From assembly GCA_020638655.1 (NCBI GenBank), contig JACKIC010000001.1, positions 930,001 through 994,000 of the forward strand: a stretch of DNA of 64,000 nt, in the 5' to 3' direction. The stretch is from Planctomycetota bacterium. Lineage in GTDB: Bacteria > Planctomycetota > UBA1135 > UBA2386. The notes under the pieces were generated by a model. It did not search any database. It was not told where the DNA came from and saw only the letters and a program-made list of their open reading frames with translations. The translations under genes were made by a program, and so were the position numbers. This document shows, one piece after another, positions 1-8,249 of the stretch (positions are counted from its first letter, which is position 1; each line of letters begins with the position of its first letter).

Positions 1-146
1 GCACCAAGGCGGTGCTCGTCGCCAGCGCGCACGCGTTCTCGGCGCTCCCGCACGACCCCGAAGGCCTGCGCATGGCGTCGCGCTGCAAGGAGCTGCGCGA
101 TCGGCTGCCGTCGGTCGACCTGACCAGGCTCTACGTGGTGAGCTGA
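1..146 (+). CDS. C-terminal end of an unidentified protein (5' end outside window)
   Basis: The frame with codons starting at position 3 is open from the window edge to a TGA at 144-146 and encodes the last 47 residues of a protein, ending RLYVVS. The codon usage (G/C third positions) fits the neighbours. I recognise no family from this short tail. Its 3' end overlaps by 16 bp the 3' end of the convergent gene that follows, so the two share a tail-to-tail boundary with no room for a terminator between them. Confidence 0.55.
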   Translation, partial: TKAVLVASAHAFSALPHDPEGLRMASRCKELRDRLPSVDLTRLYVVS

Positions 147-1726
147 GGCGGCGGCAGCTGCGGCAGCAGCCACGCGAACAGGTCCGCGATCAGTTCGTCC
201 GCCGGCCTGGTGCCGTCGAGTGTCAGCGCCGCGATGCCCTCGCCGTCGCCTGGCGCGACGAAGCGGCGTCGCAGCTGCAGGGCCAAGTCGGGGCCCGCGT
301 CGCTGACGTTGTGCGCGTCGGTCTGGCGCGCGGCGGCGCGCGCCGCGGCGGTGGCCGCGTCGATGTCGACGTGCACGAGCCACAGCCTGGCGCCGGCGTC
401 CGCCGCTGCGTCGCGGGCGGCCGCGCGCCGCGCTGGGGTCGGGAAGTTGCCGTCGAGCAGCACGACGCGTTCGCCGGCGCGCGTGCGCCGGGCTGCCTGC
501 TGCAGCAGCGCGGCGTAGGTGCGTTCGGAGAACGCCGCGGTGTAGTGCTCGGCGCGGGCCGCCTCGCCCGCGGCCACGCCGGCGAGTTGCTTGCGCACGA
601 CGTCGGTGTTGTCGTGCGACCAACCGGCGATCGCAGTGAGTCGCGCCGCGAGGTGGCTCTTGCCGCTGGCCGGCGGGCCACAGAACAGGATCCATGAGGG
701 GCAGCGCGCTTCGATGGTGCAGGCCGCGGCCAGCAGCAGGTGCGCGCGTCCCGACTCTCGCGCCGCGTCGCGCGCGGCGGCGGAGAGCTCCGGTTCGCCG
801 GCCGCGATCGCCGCGACCTTGGCGCGAACCATCGCGCGGTAGGCGACCAGGGGCGGCAGCAGCGTGGGCATCTCACGATCGCCGGCGGCGCGCACGTAGG
901 CGTCGACGTAGGCGGTGGCCAGCTGGCCCGCGCCGCGATAGCGCAGGTCCATCGCCAAGAACGCGTTCTCGGTGGCGACGTCGCCGCAGCGGAACGCGGC
1001 GTTGAACTCCAGGCAGTCGTAGATCGTCGGCGGCGCGGTCATGCAGATGTTGCGCGCGTGCAGGTCGCCGTGGCCGTCGCGCACCCGCCCCGCGGCGGCG
1101 CGCCGTTCGAGCGCGGGCAGGATCGCAGCGAAGTCCGCGGCGCTCGCCGCGGCCAGGCGCTGCAGCAGGGCCGTCGGCAGACCGTGCCCCGGCAGCGCGG
1201 TCAGCTCGGTGAAGTTGTCCCCCGCGAACCCCGCGAGTTTGCGCGGCGCGCCTGCGGCGACGACGTCGGGGCCGTGGTCGGCGGCCGCATGGAAGGCCGC
1301 CATCCGTGCGCCGAGTGCTTCGATCTCCTCGACGCGCGCTGCGCCGGCCTCGAGCAGCACGTCGAGCATGCGTTCGGCCGGCAGGCGCCGCATCACCACG
1401 GCGACCTCGACGTCCTGTTCGGACTCGTCGTCGCCGATCGCCGCGAACCGCAGCCCCGCGCCGTGCGCGCGCAAGGCCGCCGTGCCGAGGTAGGTCTCGG
1501 GGCACAGGCGTCGGTTGAGCCGGACCTCCTCGCGGCAGACGGCGCGCCGGCGGTCCAGGGTCGAGAAGTCCACGAACGGCAGGCGGACGGGCTTCTTGAG
1601 CTTGTAGACGCGGTCGCCGACCAGACAGACGATCGACAGGTGCGTCTGCACGACCTGCACCTCGCCGGTCGCCTGCGGGAAACAATCGATCGAGGCCAAC
1701 TCCCGCAGCAGCTCGGCGGTGTTCAC
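131..1726 (-). CDS. Aminoglycoside phosphotransferase-like / AAA ATPase two-domain protein
   Basis: A 531-residue protein with two domains. The N-terminal 330 or so residues look like the COG2187 kinase-like fold: the catalytic-loop motif DGHGDLHARNI (HGDLH, with the downstream N) is followed by YDCLEFN, where the D would chelate Mg. The C-terminal part (from about residue 345) is a P-loop kinase-like domain (COG0645) with Walker A GPPASGKSHLA. This bifunctional architecture is common, but its substrate is not known. The GTG start at 1726-1724 was chosen because it overlaps the TGA of the upstream small gene as GTGA, the coupling used repeatedly here, and because the protein then begins NTAELL, as in homologues. 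It is the last gene of the ligA run. Confidence 0.8.
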   Translation of the reverse strand: MNTAELLRELASIDCFPQATGEVQVVQTHLSIVCLVGDRVYKLKKPVRLPFVDFSTLDRRRAVCREEVRLNRRLCPETYLGTAALRAHGAGLRFAAIGDDESEQDVEVAVVMRRLPAERMLDVLLEAGAARVEEIEALGARMAAFHAAADHGPDVVAAGAPRKLAGFAGDNFTELTALPGHGLPTALLQRLAAASAADFAAILPALERRAAAGRVRDGHGDLHARNICMTAPPTIYDCLEFNAAFRCGDVATENAFLAMDLRYRGAGQLATAYVDAYVRAAGDREMPTLLPPLVAYRAMVRAKVAAIAAGEPELSAAARDAARESGRAHLLLAAACTIEARCPSWILFCGPPASGKSHLAARLTAIAGWSHDNTDVVRKQLAGVAAGEAARAEHYTAAFSERTYAALLQQAARRTRAGERVVLLDGNFPTPARRAAARDAAADAGARLWLVHVDIDAATAAARAAARQTDAHNVSDAGPDLALQLRRRFVAPGDGEGIAALTLDGTRPADELIADLFAWLLPQLPPPQLTT

Positions 1727-1827
1727 GGCAGCATCCCGAACGCGAGGTAGATCGCGTAGAGCACGACGCCGAGGGCGGCGCCCAGCGCCGCGATGCGAGC
1801 GGCGCGTCTGGGGGCGGAGGAGGTCAC
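1723..1827 (-). CDS. 34-residue single-pass membrane micro-protein
   Basis: A very short frame sits exactly between the ligA stop and the next start. Its GTG (1827-1825) overlaps the ligA TGA as GTGA, and its own TGA overlaps the following GTG in the same way. The product is 34 residues: a basic N-terminus (SSAPRRAAR), then one hydrophobic helix (IAALGAALGVVLYAIYLAFG) and almost no tail, so an N-in membrane peptide is likely. The two matching 4-bp couplings argue that it is translated rather than chance. No family is recognised, and its function is unknown. The alternative is a coupling spacer with no functional product. Confidence 0.6.
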   Translation of the reverse strand: MTSSAPRRAARIAALGAALGVVLYAIYLAFGMLP

Positions 1828-3848
1828 AGCGCGTCGAGCAGCGCCTGGAACGCCGCTTCGTCGAGGATGCGCAGCCCGAGCGTGCGCGCCTTGTCGAGCT
1901 TGCTGCCGGCGGCTTCGCCGGCGACCACGTCGGTGACCTTCTTGCTGACGCTGCCGGCGGTCCGGGCGCCGAGCGCCTCGACCTTGGCCTTCGCATCGTC
2001 GCGCGACATCGTCTGCAGCCCGCCGGTGAACACGAACACGCGCCCGTCGAGCGGTCCCGCCGCGGTGGGTTCGCTCTGTTGGGGTTCGACGCCCGCCTTC
2101 GCGAGCGCTGCCAGCGTCGCCTGGTTCTGCGGCGCGGCGAAGAAGTCGACGACGGCGCTGGCGACCTCGTCGCCGACGCCGTCGACCGCGGTCAGCGCCG
2201 GCAGGTCGGCCTGCTGCAATCGCTCCAGCGAGCCGAAGTGCGCGGCCAGGTCCTTGGCGGTCTGCTCGCCGACGTGGCGGATGCCGATTCCGTTGAGGAA
2301 GCGCGCCAACGTCGGCCGCTTGCTGCGCTCGATGTTGTCGAGCAGGTTCTGCACGCTGCGTTCGCCGAAGCGTTCGAGCTCGAGCATCCGGTCGCGCTCG
2401 TCGGCGAGGGCGAACACGTCCTCGACGGTGCGCAGGATGCCGGCGGCGGCGAGCTGTTCGACCTGCTTGGGGCCGAGCCCCTCGATGTCGAACGCGCGGC
2501 GGCTCGCGAGGTGCACGACGCGGCCGCGCAGCTGGTCCTTGCAGTCGAGCGCGAGGCAGTAGAGGAACTTGCCCTCGTGGTGCAGCGGGCTGCCGCACGC
2601 CGGGCACTCGCTCGGCGGCGACGCCGGCTGCGAGTCCTTCGGGCGCTCGTCCTCGAACACGCGCACGATCTCGGGGATCACGTCGCCGGCGCGCTGGATC
2701 TCGACCAGGTCGCCTTCGCGGATGTCGCGCTCGGCCAGCAGGGCCCAGTTGTGCAGCGAGGCGTTGCGCACGGTGACGCCCGCGAGCTCTACGGGTTCGA
2801 GGTGCGCGACCGGAGTGACCGCGCCTGTGCGGCCGACCTGTGCACCGATCTTCGCGACGCGCGTCTTGCCCAGCCGCGGCGCGAACTTGTAGGCGAGCGC
2901 CCAGCGCGGCGTGCGCGCGGTGCGGCCGAGCTTCTGCTGCAGCTCGAGCTGGTCGACCTTGGCGACGATGCCGTCGAGCTCGTAGGGCAGGGCGTCGCGC
3001 CGCGCCTCGAGTTCGTCGTGGAACGCGAGCACGCCGTCGATGCCCTGCACGCGCCGCGCCGGCTCGGCGACCACGAAGCCCCACGCGGCGAGTCGGTCGC
3101 GGATCTCCTGATGCGTGGTGAAGTCGGCGCCTTCGCAGAAGCCGACGCCGAACGCGAGGAAGTCGAGTGGACGGCGCGCGACGACGCGCGGGTCGAGCAG
3201 CTTGAGGGTGCCCGCCGTGGTGTTGCGGGCGTTGCGGAACGTGCCCTCGCTGCTGGTCTCCTCGTGCTCCTGCAGCCGCAGGAAGCCCTCGCGACTCATG
3301 ATCACCTCGCCGCGCACCTCGATGCGCGTCGGAAACGGGCCGGGCCCATGCAAACGCAGCGGCAGGTTGCGGATCGTGCGCAGGTTGCGCGTCAGGTCCT
3401 CGCCCTGCTCGCCGTCGCCGCGCGACAGACCGCGCACCAGCACCCCGTCCTCGTAGAGCAGGTTGGCGCTGGTGCCGTCGAGCTTGGGTTCGCAGCTCCA
3501 GTCGACCGCGGCGTCGGCCGGCAGGTCGAGCAGGCGATGCACGCGCTCGTCGAAGTCGCGCACCTCGTCCGCGGCCATCAGCGACTCGATGCTGCCCATC
3601 GGCGCGAGGTGGGCGGCGGTGGCGAAGCTGCCGCCCTTGGGCAGCGGCGCGCCGACGCGCTGCGTCGGCGAGTCCGCGCCGAGCAGCTCCGGATGCTCGG
3701 CCTCGAGGCGGCGCAGCTCGGCGAACCACTGGTCGTACTCGGCGTCGGTGACGTCGCTGTGACCGCGGTTGTAGTACTGATCGTCGGCGCGGCGGATCGA
3801 CGCGCTCAGCTCGGCGATGCGTTCGGCGGCGGTGCGGGCGTGGTCCAC
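1824..3848 (-). CDS. ligA: NAD-dependent DNA ligase LigA
   Basis: Seals nicks in duplex DNA during replication and repair, using NAD+ to adenylate the enzyme. At 674 residues it has the usual LigA length and order: an Ia NAD-binding helical region (YYNRGHSDVTDAEYD, about residues 25-40), the adenylation domain with the active-site lysine in CEPKLDGTS (K122), an OB fold, a Cys4 zinc finger (CPACGS...CLALDC), helix-hairpin-helix repeats (about 470-570) and a C-terminal BRCT domain (FVFTGGLQ onward). The GTG at 3848-3846 gives the canonical N-terminus; no ATG fits. It lies 32 bp downstream of the preceding minus-strand gene and overlaps the micro-protein by 4 bp. Confidence 0.96.
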   Translation of the reverse strand: MDHARTAAERIAELSASIRRADDQYYNRGHSDVTDAEYDQWFAELRRLEAEHPELLGADSPTQRVGAPLPKGGSFATAAHLAPMGSIESLMAADEVRDFDERVHRLLDLPADAAVDWSCEPKLDGTSANLLYEDGVLVRGLSRGDGEQGEDLTRNLRTIRNLPLRLHGPGPFPTRIEVRGEVIMSREGFLRLQEHEETSSEGTFRNARNTTAGTLKLLDPRVVARRPLDFLAFGVGFCEGADFTTHQEIRDRLAAWGFVVAEPARRVQGIDGVLAFHDELEARRDALPYELDGIVAKVDQLELQQKLGRTARTPRWALAYKFAPRLGKTRVAKIGAQVGRTGAVTPVAHLEPVELAGVTVRNASLHNWALLAERDIREGDLVEIQRAGDVIPEIVRVFEDERPKDSQPASPPSECPACGSPLHHEGKFLYCLALDCKDQLRGRVVHLASRRAFDIEGLGPKQVEQLAAAGILRTVEDVFALADERDRMLELERFGERSVQNLLDNIERSKRPTLARFLNGIGIRHVGEQTAKDLAAHFGSLERLQQADLPALTAVDGVGDEVASAVVDFFAAPQNQATLAALAKAGVEPQQSEPTAAGPLDGRVFVFTGGLQTMSRDDAKAKVEALGARTAGSVSKKVTDVVAGEAAGSKLDKARTLGLRILDEAAFQALLDAL

Positions 3849-3880
3849 GCGGCCGTTGTAAGCGCGGCCCGGCCGCGGGC

Positions 3881-4579
3881 TCAAGAGCCCAGCTGGGCGA
3901 GCAGATGGCGCGGCCACAGCGCCGCGAACTGGCGCACGAATTCCAGCCGGGCCTCGAACTGCTCCGGGCTCCAGCGGCGGCTGCCGTCGCTGAGGCACAG
4001 CGCGCCGTCCTCGATGTCGATCATCGGCGGCTGCTGCGCGAGCAGGTACTCCATCATGCGGGGGTGCAGCACGTCGTAGGCGAAGCGCTTGTCGTCCGAC
4101 TTGACCATGAACGCGCGGCTGAACTCGGCCGACTCGAAGTCGATGTCGTCGAAGCCGAACGCCGCGGCGATCTTGTCGAACAGGCCCTCGGGGCGGATCA
4201 GCAGCGGCGGGGTGTGCCACGGCAACCGCACGATCACGTAGCTGAAGTCGTAGGTCTTGGTGCTGCGGTTCTTGCCGCTGCCCGAGGTCACGCGGTAGCG
4301 GAAGTCGCCCATGCGCAGTTCGCAGCCGGCGCCGAAGAACTGTCCGCCGCCGCTCAGCGTATTCTTCGCGACGCGCGAGTGGCCGCGTCGGAAGATCTCG
4401 AACTGCGCGAAGCGCTCGTCGTGGTGGCTGTTCTTGCGCGGGTCGAAGTCCAGCCCGAGCCGGGCGGCGAGCGCGGCGAGGGCCTCGGTGCGCGCCTTCT
4501 CGGCCTTCCAGGCCAGCCACGCGCCGACGCCGACGAGCAGCAGCACGACGAGGAAGACGACGATCGGCAGGCCGTTCAC
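3881..4579 (-). CDS. Membrane-anchored hypothetical protein (possibly DUF3137-like)
   Basis: A 232-residue protein that starts with a strong transmembrane helix (residues 4-24) followed by KAEKARTEALAALAARLGLDF, a pattern seen in single-anchor cytoplasmic proteins such as the DUF3137-like group. The rest is a soluble alpha/beta domain rich in aromatic residues with no catalytic motif that I recognise. It lies between the DUF4388 gene and ligA on the same strand and could be co-transcribed with ligA (32-bp gap). The family link is weak. The existence of the gene is well supported by length, start and codon bias. Confidence 0.8.
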   Translation of the reverse strand: MNGLPIVVFLVVLLLVGVGAWLAWKAEKARTEALAALAARLGLDFDPRKNSHHDERFAQFEIFRRGHSRVAKNTLSGGGQFFGAGCELRMGDFRYRVTSGSGKNRSTKTYDFSYVIVRLPWHTPPLLIRPEGLFDKIAAAFGFDDIDFESAEFSRAFMVKSDDKRFAYDVLHPRMMEYLLAQQPPMIDIEDGALCLSDGSRRWSPEQFEARLEFVRQFAALWPRHLLAQLGS

Positions 4580-4610
4580 GGCCGCACGATACCTGCTCCC
4601 CGAGCCGTCG

Positions 4611-5477
4611 CTACGCCTTGCGCGTGTTGCGGCTGACCTCGTAGGCCAGCTCGAACGACGAGATCATGATGCGGCCGTCGCCGCTGGCCTTGGGGCCCGG
4701 CACGAACTCGTAGCTGGCGTCCTTGGCCTTGCACGCGCGCTGGAAGCGGCGCTGCACCTGGGTCTCGAGGGCCTCGACCACCTGGCCGGTGCTGACCAGA
4801 CCCGTCGACAGGATCAGGTCGCCGAAACGCTTGCCGGGTTCGTCGCTGGCGCCGCGCATCAGCGTGTCGATGTCGGCGCGCTTGCAGAAGCCGAGGTCGA
4901 CGAGCACGTCGCCGAGGCGTTCGCCCTCGGGGCAGTGCGTGGTCTCGGTTGCGCAGATCGATCCCTCCGAGAAGCGGAAGGCGATGTGGCCGCGGCCCAG
5001 GTCGATGCGCAGTACGCCGCTCTTGCGCGTGCGGCCGATGAACTGCAGCACCGACAGCAGCGGCATCGACTGGGTCGTGCCGCGCAGTGTCGCGTCACCG
5101 GCGCGCTTGACGGCGGTCTCGGCAGGGGCGGGCGGGGCCTTCGCGCCGCCGCCCGACGGGCCGTTCGGCGCGGGTGAGACCGGCTGCGGCAGCGGCTCCT
5201 TGGACGGCTGCAGCGCCTTCTCGAGCGCGACCTTCTTCGGGTCGACCGGCGGCTTGGTGATCTGCTGCTTCTGCAGCAGGTCGTGGATCGCGTCGGCCAG
5301 GTCGCGCATGCCCTGCTCGATGCTCTCGAGCCTCTCGGCGCTCTTGCCCAGGCTCAGGCCGCGCATCGACACCTGCTCGAGCGTCTGCGCCAGGATCGAT
5401 GCCAGCGAGGCGAAGTCCTCGCAGTAGCCCTCGATCAGCGTGCTGGCCGCCGAAGCCGGGAAATGCGCCGTCTGCAT
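4611..5477 (-). CDS. DUF4388 (PATAN-type) domain protein
   Basis: A 288-residue protein. Residues 1-90 are helical, with heptad-like stretches (LAQTLEQVSMRGLSLGKSAE). A Pro/Ala-rich linker (about 95-135) follows, and then a DUF4388 domain typified by SVLQFIGRTRKSGVLRID and a G-x-I-x-F-R-F-x-x-G stretch. After that comes a region like the MshE N-terminal/GspE-II fold (RLGDVLVDLGF and RFGDLILSTGLVS, two matching repeats). In other bacteria DUF4388 proteins occur with two-component systems, gliding or signalling genes and are thought to be protein-interaction modules. The ATG at 5477 was chosen over upstream in-frame sequence because that sequence is low-complexity. It lies 97 bp from lemA on the same strand. 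Confidence 0.8.
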   Translation of the reverse strand: MQTAHFPASAASTLIEGYCEDFASLASILAQTLEQVSMRGLSLGKSAERLESIEQGMRDLADAIHDLLQKQQITKPPVDPKKVALEKALQPSKEPLPQPVSPAPNGPSGGGAKAPPAPAETAVKRAGDATLRGTTQSMPLLSVLQFIGRTRKSGVLRIDLGRGHIAFRFSEGSICATETTHCPEGERLGDVLVDLGFCKRADIDTLMRGASDEPGKRFGDLILSTGLVSTGQVVEALETQVQRRFQRACKAKDASYEFVPGPKASGDGRIMISSFELAYEVSRNTRKA

Positions 5478-5574
5478 GGAGAGTCGTATCGGCAGGGAAT
5501 CGCCCTGACCTCCGCAGTGGCCGGGAACAGTCGATGCCAAGGGTCCCCAATCGCGACCCGTTTCGGGAAGATCC

Positions 5575-6141
5575 TCAGCGCGGGTCCTGGACCCGGACCC
5601 GCGGCACGATCCGCTCGTTGGCATCGTCGAGTTCGAAGAACGAGGGTTCCTCGACACCGGCCATGCCGGCGACCACGCTCGACGGGAACGACTGCCGCAG
5701 GTTGCGCAGCTCGCGCACGTTGCCGTTGAAGAACCGGCGGGCGGCGGCGATGCGGTCCTCGGTGACGGCGAGTTCCTGCTGCAGGGCGAGGAAGTTGGCG
5801 TCGCTGCGCAGGGTCGGATAGCTCTCCGCCACGGCGAACACCGAGCGCAGGCCCGCCATCAGGGCGTTCTCGTCCTTCGCCTGCGCGGCGGCGCTGCCCT
5901 GGTTGTGCATCGCCTGGTTGCGCAGCGCGACGACCTTCTCGAGCACCTCCCGCTCGTGCCTGGCGTAGCCACGGACGGTCTCGACCAGGTTGGGGATCAG
6001 CTCGTAGCGGCGGCGCAGCTCGACGTCGATGTCGGACCAGCTCTCGGTCACGGTGTGCCGCAGCCGCACGAGGCGGTTGTAGACGGCGATCCACCAGACC
6101 AGGGGGGCCAGGACGGCGATGGCAACGACGGCGTATTCCAT
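5575..6141 (-). CDS. lemA: LemA family protein
   Basis: A 188-residue protein with an N-terminal transmembrane helix (residues 3-20) followed by the LemA signature: YNRLVRLRHTVTESWSDIDV, then RRRYELIPNLVETVRGYA and a C-terminal helical region with FFNGNVRELRNLRQSFPS. LemA proteins are small N-out or tail-in membrane proteins with a long four-helix cytoplasmic or periplasmic domain. Their molecular role is unsettled. The length is normal. The gene is divergent from manA with about 130 bp between the starts, so that gap (6142-6270) should hold both promoters. I see no clear operator in it. Confidence 0.92.
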   Translation of the reverse strand: MEYAVVAIAVLAPLVWWIAVYNRLVRLRHTVTESWSDIDVELRRRYELIPNLVETVRGYARHEREVLEKVVALRNQAMHNQGSAAAQAKDENALMAGLRSVFAVAESYPTLRSDANFLALQQELAVTEDRIAAARRFFNGNVRELRNLRQSFPSSVVAGMAGVEEPSFFELDDANERIVPRVRVQDPR

Positions 6142-6270
6142 GGGCAGGTCGCAATGTGGCCGGTGGCGCGGCCCGGGCGTCGGTCGAGCTTCTCAGGTGC
6201 GTGGCTTCGGGTCGCGCCCGCGGATAGAACAGACCGCTTGTCCGCACCAATGACAGGCCCAGTCGCCACA

Positions 6271-7236
6271 ATGTCGAATTCGCAGCCCCTCCTGCTCGAA
6301 CGCAAGCTCGTGCCCAAGGTGTGGGGTGGCCAGATGTTGTCGCAGCTGCTGGACATCGACGTCCCGGCCGGCACCGCGATCGGCGAGACCTGGGAGCTCT
6401 ACGATCGCCCCGAGGGCAGCAGCCGCCTGCGTGGCGAGCAACGCACCCTCGCCGAGGTCCTGCGCGAGGACCCCGTGGCGCTGCTCGGCGCCGGTGTCGC
6501 CGCGGGGACGAACGCGCGGTTCCCGTTGATGCTCAAGTTCATCGACGCGCGCGAGGCGCTGTCCGTCCAGGTGCACCCCGACGACGACCTCGCGCGCGCC
6601 GAGAACGACCGCGGCAAGAACGAGGCGTGGGTGGTGCTGCACGCCGGGCCGCGCGCGCGCATCTGCCGCGGCGTGCGGGCCGACGTCGACGTCGAGACGT
6701 TCCGCGGCGCCGCCGACTCGGCCGCAGTCGAGCAGCTGCTCTGGGCGTTCACGCCGCAGGTCGGCGACTGTGTGCACGTACCCGCGGGAACCGTGCACGC
6801 GATGGGGCCCGACGTGGTGGTGTTCGAGGTGCAACAGAACAGCGACGTCACCTATCGCCTCTACGACTGGGGACGCGACCGCGACGTGCACGTGCAGAAG
6901 GCGCTCGCCGCGATGCGCTTCGTCGGCGGCGGGCAGAATCGACGCGAGGTGCCGACGCAGCTCGACGACGGCGGCGAATTGTTGGTCACGGAGTCGCACT
7001 TCCGGCTGCGTCGCTACCGCGTGAGCGACTCGTTGCGGCTGCCGACGCGCGGCCGTTTCGCGACCGTCACCGTGATCGGCGGGAACGGCGACCTCGTCTG
7101 GCCGTCGTCGGCCGGACCGCAGCGCCTCGCGCTGCAGCGCGGCGACACGGCGCTGGTGCCGGCGGCGCTGGCCGAGGTCGTGGTCGAGGCCGCCGCTCCG
7201 ATGGTGATGCTGGTCTGCGACCCCGGAGAAAAGTGA
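6271..7236 (+). CDS. manA: Mannose-6-phosphate isomerase, class I
   Basis: Interconverts mannose-6-phosphate and fructose-6-phosphate, feeding GDP-mannose and glycan synthesis. The cupin metal ligands are visible: the Gln and His of SVQVHPDDD (about residues 92-100), the Glu of GKNEAW and the His of AGTVHAMGPD. The product is 321 residues from the ATG at 6271, giving MSNSQPLLLERKL, which aligns with short bacterial class I enzymes. An in-frame ATG at 6250 would add seven residues. It is the first gene of the plus-strand run and overlaps the next gene by one base (TGATG). Confidence 0.92.
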   Translation: MSNSQPLLLERKLVPKVWGGQMLSQLLDIDVPAGTAIGETWELYDRPEGSSRLRGEQRTLAEVLREDPVALLGAGVAAGTNARFPLMLKFIDAREALSVQVHPDDDLARAENDRGKNEAWVVLHAGPRARICRGVRADVDVETFRGAADSAAVEQLLWAFTPQVGDCVHVPAGTVHAMGPDVVVFEVQQNSDVTYRLYDWGRDRDVHVQKALAAMRFVGGGQNRREVPTQLDDGGELLVTESHFRLRRYRVSDSLRLPTRGRFATVTVIGGNGDLVWPSSAGPQRLALQRGDTALVPAALAEVVVEAAAPMVMLVCDPGEK

Positions 7237-8249
7237 TGGCGAAACGACACGAAGATCGAGAGCCCGGCAGTCGCTTCGCGCGCGGTCCGGGCGGCGCGAA
7301 GAAGACCGGCAAGAAGACCGGCAAGAAGACCGGCAAGAAGGTCGGCAAGAAGCCTGCTTCGGGGCCTGGTCGGCCGTCGCGTGGCCCGCGCGGCGAGGAC
7401 GACAGGCGCCGCGCACCCGCCCGCGGCGTCGGCAGCAAGCGCCGCGCGACCGGCCTCGTGGTCACACCGGGCAAGCTCTCCGGCGTCGAGGTGCCCGGCG
7501 GCAAGGTCGACGACGGCAAGGTCCGTCTCAACCACTTCCTGGCGATGGCCGGCGTCTGCAGCCGGCGCGCCGCCGACAGCCTGATCGCGGGCGGTCGCGT
7601 CGAGGTCAACGGCGAGCACGTGCGAGAGCTCGGCGTGCGGGTCGATCCCCATCACGACGACGTGCGCCTGGACGGCACCCGGATCCAGCCCGAGCGGCCC
7701 GTCTACGTGCTGTTCAACAAGCCCAAGGGCGTCGTCTGCACCAACGCGTCCAACGAGCAGAAGAAGCGCGTGATCGACTTCCTGCCGCAGGTGCGCGGGC
7801 GGTTGTTCACGGTCGGCCGGCTCGACCTCGACAGCGAGGGCCTGATCCTGCTCACCAACGACGGCGCCTTCGCCCAGGAGATGACGCACCCGCGCTACGG
7901 CGTGCCCAAGGTCTATGCGGTGCTGGTGCGCGGCCGTGTGGAAGAGGCCAAGATCAGCAAGGCGCGATCGGGCGTCTGGCTGTCCGAGGGCCCCACGGCC
8001 GGGATGCAGATCAAGATCGAGCGGCTCGGCAAGGATCGCACGTTCCTCAAGGTCACCTTGCGCGAGGGCAAGAACCGCGAGATCCGGCGCGTGTTCGCCA
8101 AGCTCGGCTACTCGGTGATCTCGCTCAAGCGCATCCGCATCGGCGACCTGAACCTGCACGGGCTGCGGGAGGCGGCGTGGCGGTTCGTGCAGCTGCACGA
8201 GATCGAGCGCCTGCGTGAGGTCGCGCGCGAAGAACTGGAGTCGAAATGA
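7236..8249 (+). CDS. rluB: RluB/RsuA-type rRNA pseudouridine synthase with Lys-rich N-terminal extension
   Basis: Isomerises uridine to pseudouridine in rRNA, probably 23S (RluB-like) by resemblance. The 337-residue protein starts with about 85 basic, low-complexity residues including a GKKT repeat (GKKTGKKTGKKTGKKVGKK). At the DNA level this is a 12-bp tandem repeat (about 7300-7348). Next come an S4 RNA-binding domain (VRLNHFLAMAGVCSRRAADS, about 90-150) and the synthase domain, with the catalytic Asp in GRLDLDSEGLILLTNDG. The C-terminal NREIRRVF motif is typical of the family. The start ATG overlaps the manA stop. The basic extension probably adds RNA affinity (inference). Confidence 0.9.
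   Translation: MAKRHEDREPGSRFARGPGGAKKTGKKTGKKTGKKVGKKPASGPGRPSRGPRGEDDRRRAPARGVGSKRRATGLVVTPGKLSGVEVPGGKVDDGKVRLNHFLAMAGVCSRRAADSLIAGGRVEVNGEHVRELGVRVDPHHDDVRLDGTRIQPERPVYVLFNKPKGVVCTNASNEQKKRVIDFLPQVRGRLFTVGRLDLDSEGLILLTNDGAFAQEMTHPRYGVPKVYAVLVRGRVEEAKISKARSGVWLSEGPTAGMQIKIERLGKDRTFLKVTLREGKNREIRRVFAKLGYSVISLKRIRIGDLNLHGLREAAWRFVQLHEIERLREVAREELESK

Noticed and set aside
1719..4079. 786-codon plus-strand frame opposite ligA
   Set aside because: Antisense shadow; LigA motifs on the minus strand are unambiguous.
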